DNA of 64,000 bases. Origin: Lepidodermella squamata (Eukaryota; Gastrotricha). The DNA is taken from the NCBI GenBank assembly GCA_047495785.1, contig JBLDXI010000026.1, forward strand, positions 372,001 through 436,000, written 5' to 3'. A model generated the notes under the pieces. The model made no database searches. It saw only the letters and a list, made by a program, of their open reading frames with translations, and was not told where the DNA came from. The number at the start of each line of letters is the position of its first letter. Within the stretch, counting starts at the first letter, position 1. Position numbers and translations under genes: made by a program. Below are positions 46,998 to 58,693 of this stretch, one piece after another.

Positions 46998-49900
46998 ATT
47001 TAAGAAGTGTTCTCTTGCTTGATAATGAAATAATACAAAATACAATAATGATTAAGGGAATATCTTTTAGCGGAACCAAATTTACAGTGAGCGGAACCAA
47101 ATTTGCTTTTTGCGGAACCAAACTCGAAAGGGTGGCTGAGCGAGCGTAGCAGAAAAGTGAGTTGCGCTGCAGAGTGAACGTAGCAGAAATCAAAACAGTG
47201 TAGCAGCAACGCGTGTTTAGTAGCACTTATACGTAATCCGTCGCGCATTCATCTAATCCGCTGCGTAAACCCGTGCTATGACGCGGCAGGTGGTGCGACG
47301 GTCGCAAAAATAAGGGTGAGCGTAGCAATTTGATCCAAACTGAATTTGGTAAAAAGTTGTTATATTGTTATATATTGTTATATAGGCAACACTATAACAT
47401 ATAGGAAGCAAACGATCTTTCTATAGTGACTTCATTCGAGCTGAATTCGCTGAAAGATGCGGCACGCGACCACTTTATGCCATCTATCGAATGAGCCCAG
47501 CTAAATTTTGCCAGTCTCATAATTAATTTTCTAGAATTTTGGGCTGTCTTTGCAGGTTTACGGCAACTTTGCCATTCTTCTGCCGCGGTTGGCTTGTCCG
47601 GAAATTTTTTGAAAATTAGTTTTTTCATGTTGAGAATTGTCTCTATCCGTCGATTTTATGGTCTATCATGAAGGAATAGAAACTTTTACTATTCTTCCAT
47701 CGTAATAGTCATTGTGCGCGGCGTGCGCGCTGGAGACTCGAGAGATCTGGAGATCTTAAGCGAAGAAGAGCGGGACTGGCACTGCGCGAGGAGGCGGGCC
47801 GCCCACAGTTCTGGTTACGCATGGGGGCGGGCGTCATGCTGCTGCTCAACGTAAAAACGCGCTTTACGGTTTTATATAGCGAAATTTAGGCTGCTCTCAT
47901 CTGCTATAAAATGCTGTAATGCCCTGCCGCCGCCTGCGCCGCCTACTGTCTCCTGCCAAGTCCGGCAGTTTTTAAGGCAGAATAGTCGAAATTCCTCGTT
48001 TTATCGTCGTTGAGGGTATCAAAATCTCCGCATTGCGATTTTTCTCCGCAAGACTAGAAGCGTCTTGTAAGGTCTTGTAAGGTCTTGTAACATTGCGTGA
48101 GATGAAAAGTCGCAAGAGTATATAAAATATTAATAATAGTAATATTTTCATTTAGTCAATGTCTATATCGATAAACGGTTTTGAAGAGGGCGAAGGCTGG
48201 CGAAAGATGGAAATCACCCACCACCTCAGTTGAAGATCCTACTTTTTCCGAGAAATTCATAATAATTAATTGTGTTAACTATCAAGTGTTAACAAAAGTC
48301 GCAAGAGTATATAAAAATACCTACTAAAAATATCTTAGTTTTTCGAGCTCTATCCGAAAAAAATGTTTTGCGATGATCTGAAAACATAGGTTGGGATGAT
48401 GGATGATCTGAAAACACGAAATTGCCCAATTCAATTTTGTTTGAATAATTAAAATAAATGTTTTGAATAATCTGTAATTATAACTTTTTCGACTTGCTAC
48501 GTTCACTCAGATTTTTGCTACGGTACTTCAGATTTGCTATATAACACCGGGTGGTGCTACACTCGCACAGATTTCTAGCGCTCGTTGCGCTTCTCCTAAT
48601 TCTGCTACGCTCACTCAGGTTTACGCAGCGCTCACCATTTAACTCAACTCGAAATCGTGCCATGCAAACTGGCTGGTGGTTAATGGATTTTATACCTAAT
48701 TTTAGCCATTTTTCATGTGTTACATGGTCGAATAAAGACGAAATAGGTGCCAAAATGACCGCGCTGCCGCGCTGAGCAAAAATTTGTGCGAATATTTGCT
48801 ACATGCCTCACCGATGTTGCGCAATAAGAAAAAAACTGTAGTGCGTAGTACATTTATGTTTGCGTGTGCCGGTTATGCAACTGGTGCGCGAGCGCGCATT
48901 GTTGGCACATGCGCGATTACGCGTTCGCATGAAAGTACTGTAGCAAAAAGCACACGCCGGCATTAATCAGTCTAATGATTTCGTTTGCGGCGTAAGCCTT
49001 CGATTAAAAAATTCCTCATAAGAGGCGTTTTCTATGGAAAACTAAAAAACACGTGCCCGTTATTTTTGAGACGCTCATCAGTCATATGTTACAGAAACAA
49101 GTTCCAAATATTGGAATTGTCCATAGGCGCTACCAATGTGGTGGCTCATGGAGGCCGAAATTTGCAGCAATGTTACATACGTGCTTCCGTATTTGTATAT
49201 GCTTTCGCTTCGTTTTGGCTGCATCGATTTTAGAGCCAGAATTCCGTAATTCTGGCCAGAATTCAGGCATTCTCATACTTGGCCAGGCCCAGTCATCGAG
49301 GTCAAGGTCTTTCGTTTTGCAAAATAAATGTACGGTTTTGCTGGTATCAGCTATGCATGCGTCAGGCCACATTTAATACAATTAATACCACATTTAATAC
49401 AAAACGTCACCCATCATGAATTGTGTAGTTTCTCATTTATCATAAAATGTACAAGTTGAAATCTGAGCGGATTTTTAAATTTTCAAAACTTTGAAATTAG
49501 ACGGGGGCTATATATCTAATACCGCGGTTCTCGCCGTCCGGAATATTTTTTTATAGTCCCAGCCGCAGTATTAAGGATCCAGCTGCGCTACTTTCGGCTA
49601 CTCATCCATGTACGCTCATTTAAGTAGGTTATTGTGGCTTTTTCGGCTGACAGGCGAAAGGAGTAGGATGAATATGAGAAACCAATATTAAATATTATTA
49701 GTTTTAGGTTAAATTCTACCGATAAATTGGACATAGCAAGCGGGAAAAGTCAAAACTGAAATGCGCTCAAAATCGGTCAGAAAACGGTCAGAATTATGAG
49801 CAGCTGTTAGGTATAAAAGCGCTGACATTAAGGTGTAAGGAGCGCTATAGGGACTACTACACAATGCAAGGGATTAAAATGTGCGCACGCAAAAAAACGT

Positions 49901-50078
49901 CAAAACATTTGTCAACAAGGAAAGGGCTCACAATGCATAAAAAAACAACGCGCGCACTAATTAATTTGTGTCATGTTGCTGCTCATGCAACAAATAGAGC
50001 ACGCCACGCCGTGTGCACTATTTATCGAAATGAGCGCACGCAAAAAACTCAGTCATAGTTTTTGAGTTTTGGGCATTT
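46998..50078. other. Non-coding, repeat-rich interval
   Basis: No gene is recognised. Inverted families of GCTACGCTCACTCAG-type motifs occur near 47.06-47.27 and 48.48-48.64 kb. A GC-rich dispersed repeat lies at 47,765-47,965, and GGTCTTGTAA is tandemly repeated near 48.07 kb. Confidence 0.5.
47765..47965. repeat. GC-rich dispersed repeat, copy 2
   Basis: Shares ordered blocks with 26,350-26,625, including GGGACTGGCACTGCG, GGCGGGCCGCCC and AAATTTAGGCTGCTC. Strand and length are the same. Confidence 0.6.
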
Positions 50079-50110
50079 CGTTCACGTCGCGGAAGAACTC
50101 GCACTTCTGA

Positions 50111-50385
50111 AAAAGTCCGACAGTACATCTAGTACAGTTAGCTTATGCTGTACCGATTAGTACTGTAATATCTACCGTATAAAAAGTACTGTTTTTTCGA
50201 CCGTACTTTTTCTACGGCGGGCTAGCCGTATGATTTAGTACAGCGGAATGAAACTGTAGTCATAGTACTGTCGATGGCAGCTGTATATGATTGTACGGTA
50301 TCCAGCCGTAGTTGATAGTACGGCTTGCTGTATTTGAAAGTACGGCACAGAACTGTAGAAAAAGTACTGTCGGACTTTTCGAAAT
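50111..50385. repeat. Left subterminal GTAC-motif array
   Basis: More than a dozen short motifs of the type AGTACTGT, ACAGTAC or GTACGG lie in both orientations. The block is bounded by a perfect 16-base inverted pair, AAAAGTCCGACAGTAC at 50111-50126 and its complement at 50364-50379. Likely transposase binding sites by position. Confidence 0.75.
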
Positions 50386-50854
50386 TCTGCAACGCACGAC
50401 CTTATGAATTATAACAGCCTGAAACCACACTGTTTATGACGACGCAGCTGTGTTGTTTTTTTTGTCTTGATATGCCGAGCAGTCGATAATTAGTAGGTAA
50501 CGCACTTCGAGGGAAAGATTGACGCGACTGGCACCATTTCATGAATAGATATTGACGACACATTCGAATCGCCAAGCGAAAAGCCTAACCCATGTCATGG
50601 TAATAAAAGTATGCAATCAATCAGAGCATCTCATGATACTTATATATGCATGCCCGAACGGTTCTATAATAAAAATAAAGAATATTTGCTTGACTACTTG
50701 AGACCATTGCTTTATTTTCTGGTTGGCCATACGATATTAATTAAAATACTTCCATTTCTTTCAAAATAATTTATTGCATTTCTGCCTAAGAACCGGTTTT
50801 CTCGAAATTATTTTAGATTTTTTCAGTCTCGAAATTTTTCAGAACCACAAGAAA

Positions 50855-52622
50855 ATGCCTGATTTTATTGTCAAAGTGACATTGTTTTCGGCGAAATGGG
50901 CTCGCTACGTCAAAATTAGCGAAGAATGTCAAAACGCGCTCATAGTGATAAAAGGCAAAGTTTATGCTGTCTACCGCAATTTGTTTAAAGCCGACGATTA
51001 TTCCATGTTTTGGAGCGATGAAGAGCATCTGATAATCATCGAGGATGAGGATGATTTGCGACTAGCTTTCGAGTTGAACACCGGCGTTTTGAGCATCACC
51101 GTAGTTTTTGGCGAGGAACTTCAAGAAATGATGGCGGTCAAGCGCCCAACATTGTCTAATCAGGTTGATCAACTTACGAGAATGATCTCAGGTCAGCTGT
51201 TAAAAATCTTAGAAAACTAGTCGAAAATAATTGGCGTTGGTGCGACCTTTGGCCCATTTAGCCTGAGGCCTTCCTTGCTAAAATGATTAAATTTTTCTTT
51301 TTTTCATTGCTATTTCATCATTTCATTATTATACAGAACTGCAAACCGATCCGAGCAAGCAAACACCCTTTAATTCGGCTGGGAGTCTCGGCACTTTAAA
51401 CCAGTTGCTACCAGCTGGCGCTGCTACGGGCCTGGAGACTGTAGTTGACCGGAAAGGGGCCCCTTACGATAAGGTGAATGAGATTCCTCTGCTGAAGCAA
51501 ATAGCGGTCATAATGGACGACCGCAAGGACAAGGGTGAACTGGGATACACCCGATCGACTGCGAACTATCATTTCAAGAAAATGACCACGTGGAATTGCG
51601 GTAATATTATTTCCCTGGACATTTCTTAAAATCTGTTTATTCTAAATACCTATTCTAGTCATATACGAGATGGTATCGAAAGAAGCTTACTGTTTTTTCT
51701 CCGAAGAAACTGACTTGGAGCATCCAAACGGCAGCTCAGCAGGGTCCGCACTATTCATCTACATAACGAGATATCTTTCGGTCAGTCATCCGCGCTGCAA
51801 GACGCTGATAGTTTACTCCGATAATGGGACTGGAAATCATAGTCAATATTTCGCCAATGCCATCATGTTTGCGTTGCAAAATGGGCTAACTTCGCTGAAA
51901 TCGATTCATCATAAATTCTTTCAGCCAAATCACACAATGATGGTGGTTGACTGCTGCCACTCGTAAGAATTTTTTATACTACTTAGTTTTTGCAAGAATT
52001 TTAGTAACATAGGCTGATTGAAAGGAGGGCAAGCCGGCATCAGGTATTTGTACCAGAAGATTGGCGTGAAATAGCCCGTTTATGTCGACCCTCTCAGCCA
52101 TTCATAATTCACAACTTGACCTGGGATCAAATGCTCAATTTTCACGGTGAGCCGAACTTCACCGCAAAACTCAGAAAGCCAAAGAATTGGAAGTCGACTA
52201 ACAATTCGAATCGCGACTTCTTCGGCATTGGTGAGCGTCCATCCACCCAGAGTGACTATCTACCCTGGTCTGAAGGGGTTTGGTTTTGGTACGAAAAGGG
52301 GCACCCATCCACCCTTCGCGTTCGTGACGGATACGAATCCTTATGGCCATGGAAGACTTACTCCCTATCAACGCAAGCCAAAAAGAGCATTCCGGCTGGT
52401 GCACCTACTCTGGCAATGACCAGCCCCCTGGCGATATCTTATAGCTTAAAGGCTGATCTGTTGCAAATTTTAAGGGCCGAAATTATTCCGCTGCGACACT
52501 CTGATTACATTCTTAACTTGCCCTATAAAATGTGGAGTGGAAAGCCGAATGAGTACCGAGCAATATTTAATAATTTCGGAAAGCTCCAAAATAGAATGGA
52601 ATATGATTCTGATTTTGATTGA
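50855..52622 (+). CDS. DDE-like transposase with N-terminal PB1-like domain
   Basis: Exons 50855-51191, 51337-51600, 51659-51962 and 52013-52622 join in frame, giving 504 aa. Residues 1-95 resemble a PB1 fold: a VKVTLF first strand, a KGKVY segment and an acidic OPCA-like stretch (DEEHLIIIEDEDDLRLAF). PB1 domains are known to polymerise. Residues 200-330 follow the DUF7869 pattern: NCVIYEMVSKEAYCFF, TLIVYSDNGTGNHSQ, and NHTMMVVDCCHSLIERR followed by VFVPEDWREIARLC. The Asp of YSDN and of VVDCCHS are candidate catalytic acids; the first Asp of a DDE triad was not pinned down. It presumably binds the subterminal arrays. Confidence 0.7.
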
Positions 52623-52884
52623 TCTTCAATTTGACGTGATTATTCCAAAATAAAAGAAATTTCTGTACGCTAAAATAATGATGTGCGTCTAATTTGTCAC
52701 TAGCTCATTTGTCGCCGCCATGAAGTATAGCCGGCTTCCCGAACAAAAATACTAGCCTCTGAAATGAGTCAAAACCGAGCATGAGTTGCAATATACAAAC
52801 GCGTTCATCACACTATCGATTATAGCCGCCATTTATCAGTAGCCATTCATACTTTGATATATTATGATATATATTCAACGATTT

Positions 52885-53175
52885 TAACTGTACAGCCTCT
52901 ATACTGTAATTAACCGTAGATTGCGGTACAGCAGCCCCAGCTGTACATGTTTAATACAGTCATTTGCCGTACATCTATGTACAGTACACCCGACAGTACT
53001 AATAACTACGGCATTTGGCAGTACTTATCAGTACAGTGTGATTACAGTATGCTAATGTACGGCCGGGATTTACTGTACAAATACTACAGCTGTAATACCG
53101 TACAAAAAATACTGTCGAGATGCGCTGTACGAAAAATACAGTCAACGAAGCTGTACACGGCAGTACTGTAATCAG
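52885..53175. repeat. Right subterminal GTAC-motif array
   Basis: Same motif family as the left array (GTACAGTA, CTGTAC, GTACGG, CAGTACT), repeated in both orientations up to the right terminal repeat. Confidence 0.75.
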
Positions 53176-53240
53176 AAAAAAAAACCGAAGTGCGAGTTCT
53201 TCCGCGACGTGAACGATTTTTTGTATCATGTTTGAAAATC

Positions 53241-53701
53241 ATGGCTGGTACTCGCCCCGCGAAATTTGCCCCTGCCACTACGGAGGCTGTCGATGCTGAA
53301 GCGCCCGGAATCAGCGCCGCCGCGCCGCCGCGAGGTCACACGAGAACGGCGTCTGCCAAAGACGACTCCCCATCGCCGCTAATCGGGGTCGCGCCGGCTT
53401 CGCCCCGCCAATTTACCTGCGCCAGCGCCGCCAGATCAAGACGCGTTAACGGAACTGCAAATCGAAGATGAGCGCACGCAATTTCGCCGAGTTCTCAAGC
53501 GCAGTCGGTTGCGTCACTCGGTTCATCAACACCTGTTTTCGAGCCTGTTTCTCAACTCCTTGCCCTAGACGAAGTTGAAGCCAAAATCGCCGGCTTTCGC
53601 GCAGGGCAAAAAGTCGAAGAAACCTTGATGCAGAAGTGCGCGGTCATCAAGGCTGAGCTGGCCGATTTCGTCGAAAATTTCGCCAGCTTTAACATCTCAT
53701 C
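53241..53701 (+). pseudogene. GC-rich open frame with one internal TGA, cut by a Tigger-like element
   Basis: From the ATG at 53241 one frame runs MAGTRPAKFAPATTEAVD... with an Ala/Pro-rich region, stops once at TGA (53469-53471) and then stays open. It continues through a coiled-coil-like stretch (LALDEVEAKIAGF, QKCAVIKAELADFVENF) until a transposon interrupts it at 53702. GC content is far above the surroundings. It resembles the N-terminal part of a mobile-element structural protein, but no family is recognised. Confidence 0.5.
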
Positions 53702-53703
53702 TA

Positions 53704-55639
53704 CAGTGCTCCCTCGATAAAAGCACTGGGTCGGGAGCCAGACCCGGTCTTTAAACAAGGGAAAGCTATAACGAGGGCTGTTATTGGATGCAGGAGCTAA
53801 AAATAGACCGTTGCCAAGTCTTAAGACAGTTGCCATTGCAACGTGCTGAAAGAGACGGACACGGATTATGTGTAATCGCAAATTTTGCTCGCTGAAGGCT
53901 ATTAAACGCTAACGCGATGAATTCAAATTGCGTTTTTTAAATTAACTTGAATTAAAATAGTAAAATAATTCCATTTATAATCACAGCTTAAAATTTTAAT
54001 AATCTTGGTCATCCCAAGCCTTTACCCGGTTAATGGGGCTTCAAATTAGGATGGTGTCACAAATGGCTCCTCCTTTTACCGTGAATTTTCAGTGAGCGGA
54101 ACAAAATTTTGAATCAGCCAATTTTCCAGTGGCCTGAAATCACTTTTCGGATATTTCTCTGAAACAAATCACAAGCAAAGCGTAACATTCTCTATAACGC
54201 GAAGCGTTGAATTCAGAACTCATGCTTCGCCCAAAATTCGTGAAATTGTTCAAAAAATGACTAATATTAAATGTGAAAAAATTAGGACGAATTATATATT
54301 TTCGATTATTTTTACGCAGTTACTCTTTCAATTTCATCGAATTACTGGCATTGAGCGATAACGGATCCCGTAACTTCAAAGCATAAGACGTGCGGTTCCG
54401 CCAAGAGGAAACACCGATTCGATGGGTATTTCGAGCGAATCGAATTAATTAATCTGATTTCGATTAATTCTGAGCGAATCTGATTTCCATTTGACTGGCC
54501 AATTAAGACCAGAGTCAGTTACAAAAATCGGGCAGAAGCTCCCGCCGCCCCTCCTCGGGATGTTTCGGTTTTTAAAGTCAAAATCTAATTATTAAAAGTT
54601 GTGAAAACACCGAGAAAATTGCCAGGGCGCTGATTAATGAAATCGTAAAGTAGTGGCATCCATTTTCATGTTAGTAGATCAGGCCCATCAACCATCGATC
54701 AAATAATAATTCCAGTAACTCGAACTCGAGCGAATGAAATCGGTGTAATGATGAATTAGCGAATGCGAATAAATTCATGTATCAAAATTTAATTAGATCT
54801 GAAAACAAGGACTTGATTTTTCGTGATTACGCAACACGGCTGGGAAACAAATTTGAAAAACTGAAAAAGTCATCTTTTAGATTGAAACAGTAGTCAGGAA
54901 TTTTCGACCAGGAAAACCTGAATTTTATTAGTGATTTCCAATTAGGCTCACGGTTTATTCCAGCGGGATTCATTCAAAGATTGAGAAATAACTTCAGAAG
55001 TTAAACAAAATACCACGAAGTTTCAGTTTTTCCTAAGAAAAAGTCACGATTGTAATCCTGATTCATGCTAATAATGCTGCAACATTCAAAGAGATTTCTT
55101 GGCCGGGAAAACTTCTAAAAAATGAAAAATCAGGGCAATTCAATGGGTCTACTGGTTGATCAGCAATTGACCTCATGAAAAATCCGCAAATAAAGAAGGT
55201 TAAATAAAGATAGAAGGGCATTTTTATAGTTTTGTTGAAACGAATTACTAATTGTTTTCAGATGATTTGGCGTAATTTCAGATGGAATTTTAACTGAAAA
55301 ATCAGGACCACTCGCAGCACGACTTGAGTAGCAGCTAATCCACGCACTCTGTTGCATAATCAAACTCATTTCAAATCCATAAGAACAACTAAATGCACTG
55401 ATGATCTGTTTCCACTTGTTTCCACTAAGCTTGAAAAAGCTGGATCTCTCTAAACCACGGCAACGCGCCGCTGGGTTTCTAAGAACGCAAATTTTTCACA
55501 CTTAATTTTTTTAATTGATCAGATAATTATTTTTTGTTTAATTAAAAATGTACAACTAATTTATTTAGCAGGGTCCAAAATTACGGTCTACAAACGAGGG
55601 AGTTCTTTTAAGGAGGGTGCCACTAACGAGGGAGCACTG
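53704..55639. mobile_element. pogo/Tigger-like element flanked by TA
   Basis: The ends are inverted repeats starting CAGTGCTCCCTCG (then ATAAAAGCAC on the left, TTAGTGGCAC on the right), with TA at 53702-53703 and 55640-55641. A TA duplication and a CAGTG..CCCTCG start fit the Tc1/mariner-pogo group. The 1.9-kb interior is AT-rich and holds no transposase frame, so it is degraded or non-autonomous. Confidence 0.75.
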
Positions 55640-56741
55640 TACTACTTGCACAATAACTCATTTTTAGCCATTAATTTCAGAGCTGATAATATTGAATAAA
55701 ATAATTTTCAATAAAATACCAAGGAGATGGCTCTACAGAGGAACGCAGTTCAGAATAAAAAATTCAGTTCTTGAAAATAAATTTCCATGCGTGCGCGAAA
55801 TTAAAAAGCAATTTTGATACGTTTCAAGGCCTTTCCAGAAAAAATGATTTTAAACGTTTTAAGGCTTTGTTTTCAAGGCCTTGCGTTTCGATTGTTGCAT
55901 TGTGTAGTAGTCCCGCGCTATATCGTCGTGACAGAAGGGCGCCGGGCGAGAGGGCGACGAATGGAATTCATATAAAACTGTGCTTTCTATCAGCATTTTC
56001 AAACACATTTTTTTAGTCGAAAATTTTTGAACCCTTTTCAATAAAATCCAATAATTCGATAATTCCAATGATTACTCGACTACAATCAATCTATAATACT
56101 AAAGAGAGAAGGTTTTCGGGAAAGGAGGTTTGTACGGATTTATTTCATAACGCTTAGGAATAACGGAAAACTAAAAACATGGTTAGATAGATATTCAAAT
56201 TTTAGATATCAGAAAACTATCAGCTCATCCAATGGCCTCGGTTAGGGTCGACTTTTAAGCAAAAAACACATTTTCCGGAAGCAGTACCGGAAGCACACCA
56301 AGTTGCGTGACGCGCGCGCGCGCACAGCTAAAATTTTGGAGTGCGCGTAAAACTTTTTTATTTTGATTTTTTCACGCGAGAACCCTATATTCATTTGAAA
56401 GAGAATTGTCTGAAGTTTATTTTGGTATAAAAACCGCCACGAAACTCTAATGTAGCCCTTTGACATCAGCGCGCGCGGCCTAATTTCGTTAAAAATTTTG
56501 ATTTCGTGTTTCGCGCAAATAATACGGAATTAGGTAGCGCTACCGCGCGCACACACACACACAACAGGAGGTTGCTACTATTACACCTACTACTACTACT
56601 ACTACACCTCGGTTCTACGATAACTGAGACCCGACAACCAAGAAAACGACAACTGAGACCAAATAATTATAATAAATTAAATGTTTAATAAAAGCCTAAA
56701 TTGGAGCCGAATATTGAGCATATTCAGCATATTGAGACACC

Positions 56742-56785
56742 AACCCAACCCAACCCTAACCCTAACCCCAACCCTAACCATAACT
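56742..56785 (-). repeat. Interstitial telomere-like repeat
   Basis: CAACCCAACCCAACCCTAAC followed by further CCCTAA and CCCCAA units. The complementary strand reads TTAGGG with variants. Too short and degenerate to be a functional telomere. Confidence 0.7.
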
Positions 56786-57414
56786 ATAAAACGTAAAGTA
56801 GTACCATAAGAGTAAGCCATTCCCTTTAATTTAATTTATTAGAATTATTTGGTCTCGGTTGTCGGTGTCTTGGTTGTCCGAGATTTAATTAATTATTAAA
56901 TCGAATTATTTGGTCTCGGTTGTCGGTGTCTCGGTTGTCGGTGTCTCGGTTAGCGAAAATAAAATTATTTATTTATATTTTATTTTATTTTATTTTATTT
57001 ATTTTATTTTGGTCTCGGTTGTCCGGTCTCAGTTGTCGGATCTGAGTTGTCGTGATCTCAGTTGTCGGAGTAAGGGCTACTTTCCTCAAATAAATTCGCT
57101 TATTTTTTAATTTTATGATATTGAGCGATTGAGCGCAAGGTGTTAGGAAACAATTACATATCAGCTTGATTTTTCGCGTTATAGCTCCCTATTAGCTCCC
57201 CAATTTTCCTCACAAACTATTACCCATATTTACCTAAAATGCATGCATTACACGGTGTCCACGAGCAGATAAATTTACAGGATCTTATCTGAAATTTTGA
57301 TGGTTTCTCTATAGTTTGGATGGCCGGACCGAAGGGCCGGCCCCTGCTATTGCTAGTTAATTAATTAATGTGAAATAAAAAAGAGCATGCCTAAATTGGC
57401 AAATTAGACCGCAC

Positions 57415-57668
57415 TTATGTCATATGTGCGTATATTACATACCACAGCACTGGGGCACAAACCATCTAAATTACGCGCAATCTGGCTACGTAGTGCGCAG
57501 ACCGTCTATAAACAGTCATAAACTGTCTACACACACTGTAGCCAGTTTGCGCTATGTGTAGACAATTTATGACTGGTTATAGACGGTCTGCGCACTACGT
57601 AGCCAGCTTGCGCGTAATTTAGATGGTTTGCGCACCCTCTATGTAATGAAATATACGCGCATATCGCT
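57415..57668. mobile_element. Foldback element of about 250 bp
   Basis: Arms of about 110 bases with few mismatches face each other around the centre near 57,541: CTACGTAGTGCGCAGACCGT on the left and its complement on the right, extending to TATGTGCGTATATTACAT. No coding capacity. Confidence 0.75.
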
Positions 57669-58084
57669 TAATTCTAACCGATAACCGATAAAATAAAGTG
57701 ATGTTCATATAGTTTCAATTTCGCCAACTGTTAATTCTGGATACCTAGGTACTAGCTCTGCAGCAGTTTTTTTGGCTGAAGTTGAAAAATTTACACAGAT
57801 TACCGAATTCCAAAATGTTTGTTCCAATTTGGAAATGAATTATTTATGCATTATTCAATTATGCCGAGGAAAATGAATTATTAGGGTGCGTTCCCATCTC
57901 CCCGAAAACGGATTAGCCGAAATAATTTCCCCGAAATTGCTGTGTGACCGAAAACACGTTTCCCCGAAAAACAAGTTTCCCCGAAAACGCACCTGAGCTA
58001 GCCAAAAACTCACTTCTTTGCGCAAAATGAACAGACAAAGGTGTTTACATCAATTTTCGTTATATGTTATTTACCCACGTGATG

Positions 58085-58500
58085 GAAGTTGGCGAACCCT
58101 TTTTGAAAAAACCTTAGCGAACCATAGCTAACTCGGTCCAAAAGTTTGTGTCACTCGATATTGTTCTTGTGTTAGACTCAACACATCTAATGAGATAGGC
58201 CGCAAGATGGTCGGCCATACCCAGACCTGGTCGGCTGGGGGTGGTCGGCCAACTTCCATTTTCAGGCCAAAAATGGAAGTTGGCCGACCACATTTAGCTT
58301 ACAATTTATTAAAACTTCAGCGAACCATAGTAAAACGGGGCCAATTGTTTGTGTCACTCGATATTCCTCATATACAAGTCCTGACACATTTAATGGTATC
58401 AAGTATAGATTGGTCGGCCACACCCAGACCTGGTCGGCTGAAGTTGGTCGGCTAACTTCCATTTTCAGGGCCAAAATGGAAGTTAGCCGACCAATTTTAG
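58085..58500 (+). repeat. Two tandem ~200-bp units each ending in a hairpin
   Basis: Both units contain CGAACCATAG, GTTTGTGTCACTCGATATT, CCCAGACCTGGTCGGCTG and a palindrome (GGTCGGCCAACTTCCATTTT with its complement after a short loop). They lie directly downstream of the OTU gene. Confidence 0.75.
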
Positions 58501-58693
58501 CCGACAGCTGTGTCAATGAATTCTTTGGATGTGTCAAGTCACCACCTTTCAGAAAATATATTGTGTCAGGGTTGAATTGGGATAAGATCCATTAAACATT
58601 TATTCGATTGTAAGCCAACTCCTCGGCAACGTATTTCACACTCTTCCAACGACGCTATAATCACAATCGACACTTGTGGACACTTTTGGAAAA

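Larger units (their letters stand above)
50079..53215 (+). mobile_element. 3,137-bp DNA transposon with PB1/DUF7869-type transposase
   Basis: Identical 29-base terminal inverted repeats (50079-50107 and 53187-53215) start CGTTCACGTCGCGGAAGAAC. The target ATTT is duplicated at 50075-50078 and 53216-53219. Both subterminal regions (about 50,111-50,385 and 52,885-53,175) are dense in GTAC-centred motifs. Between them is a four-exon gene with an intact frame. Identical ends, an exact target duplication and an open transposase all suggest a recent, possibly active copy. The superfamily is not recognised. Confidence 0.85.
55642..57876. other. Simple-sequence and low-complexity region
   Basis: No gene. 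It contains CA and CTA microsatellites (near 56,555 and 56,590), inverted short repeats of GGTCTCGGTTGTCGG (56,615-57,075), a TTTTA run, a telomere-like tract and a foldback element. Confidence 0.55.

Noticed and set aside
58207-58595. Two open frames of about 60-80 codons in the tandem hairpin units
   Set aside because: They merely translate the repeated palindrome and are interrupted in the other copy's register.
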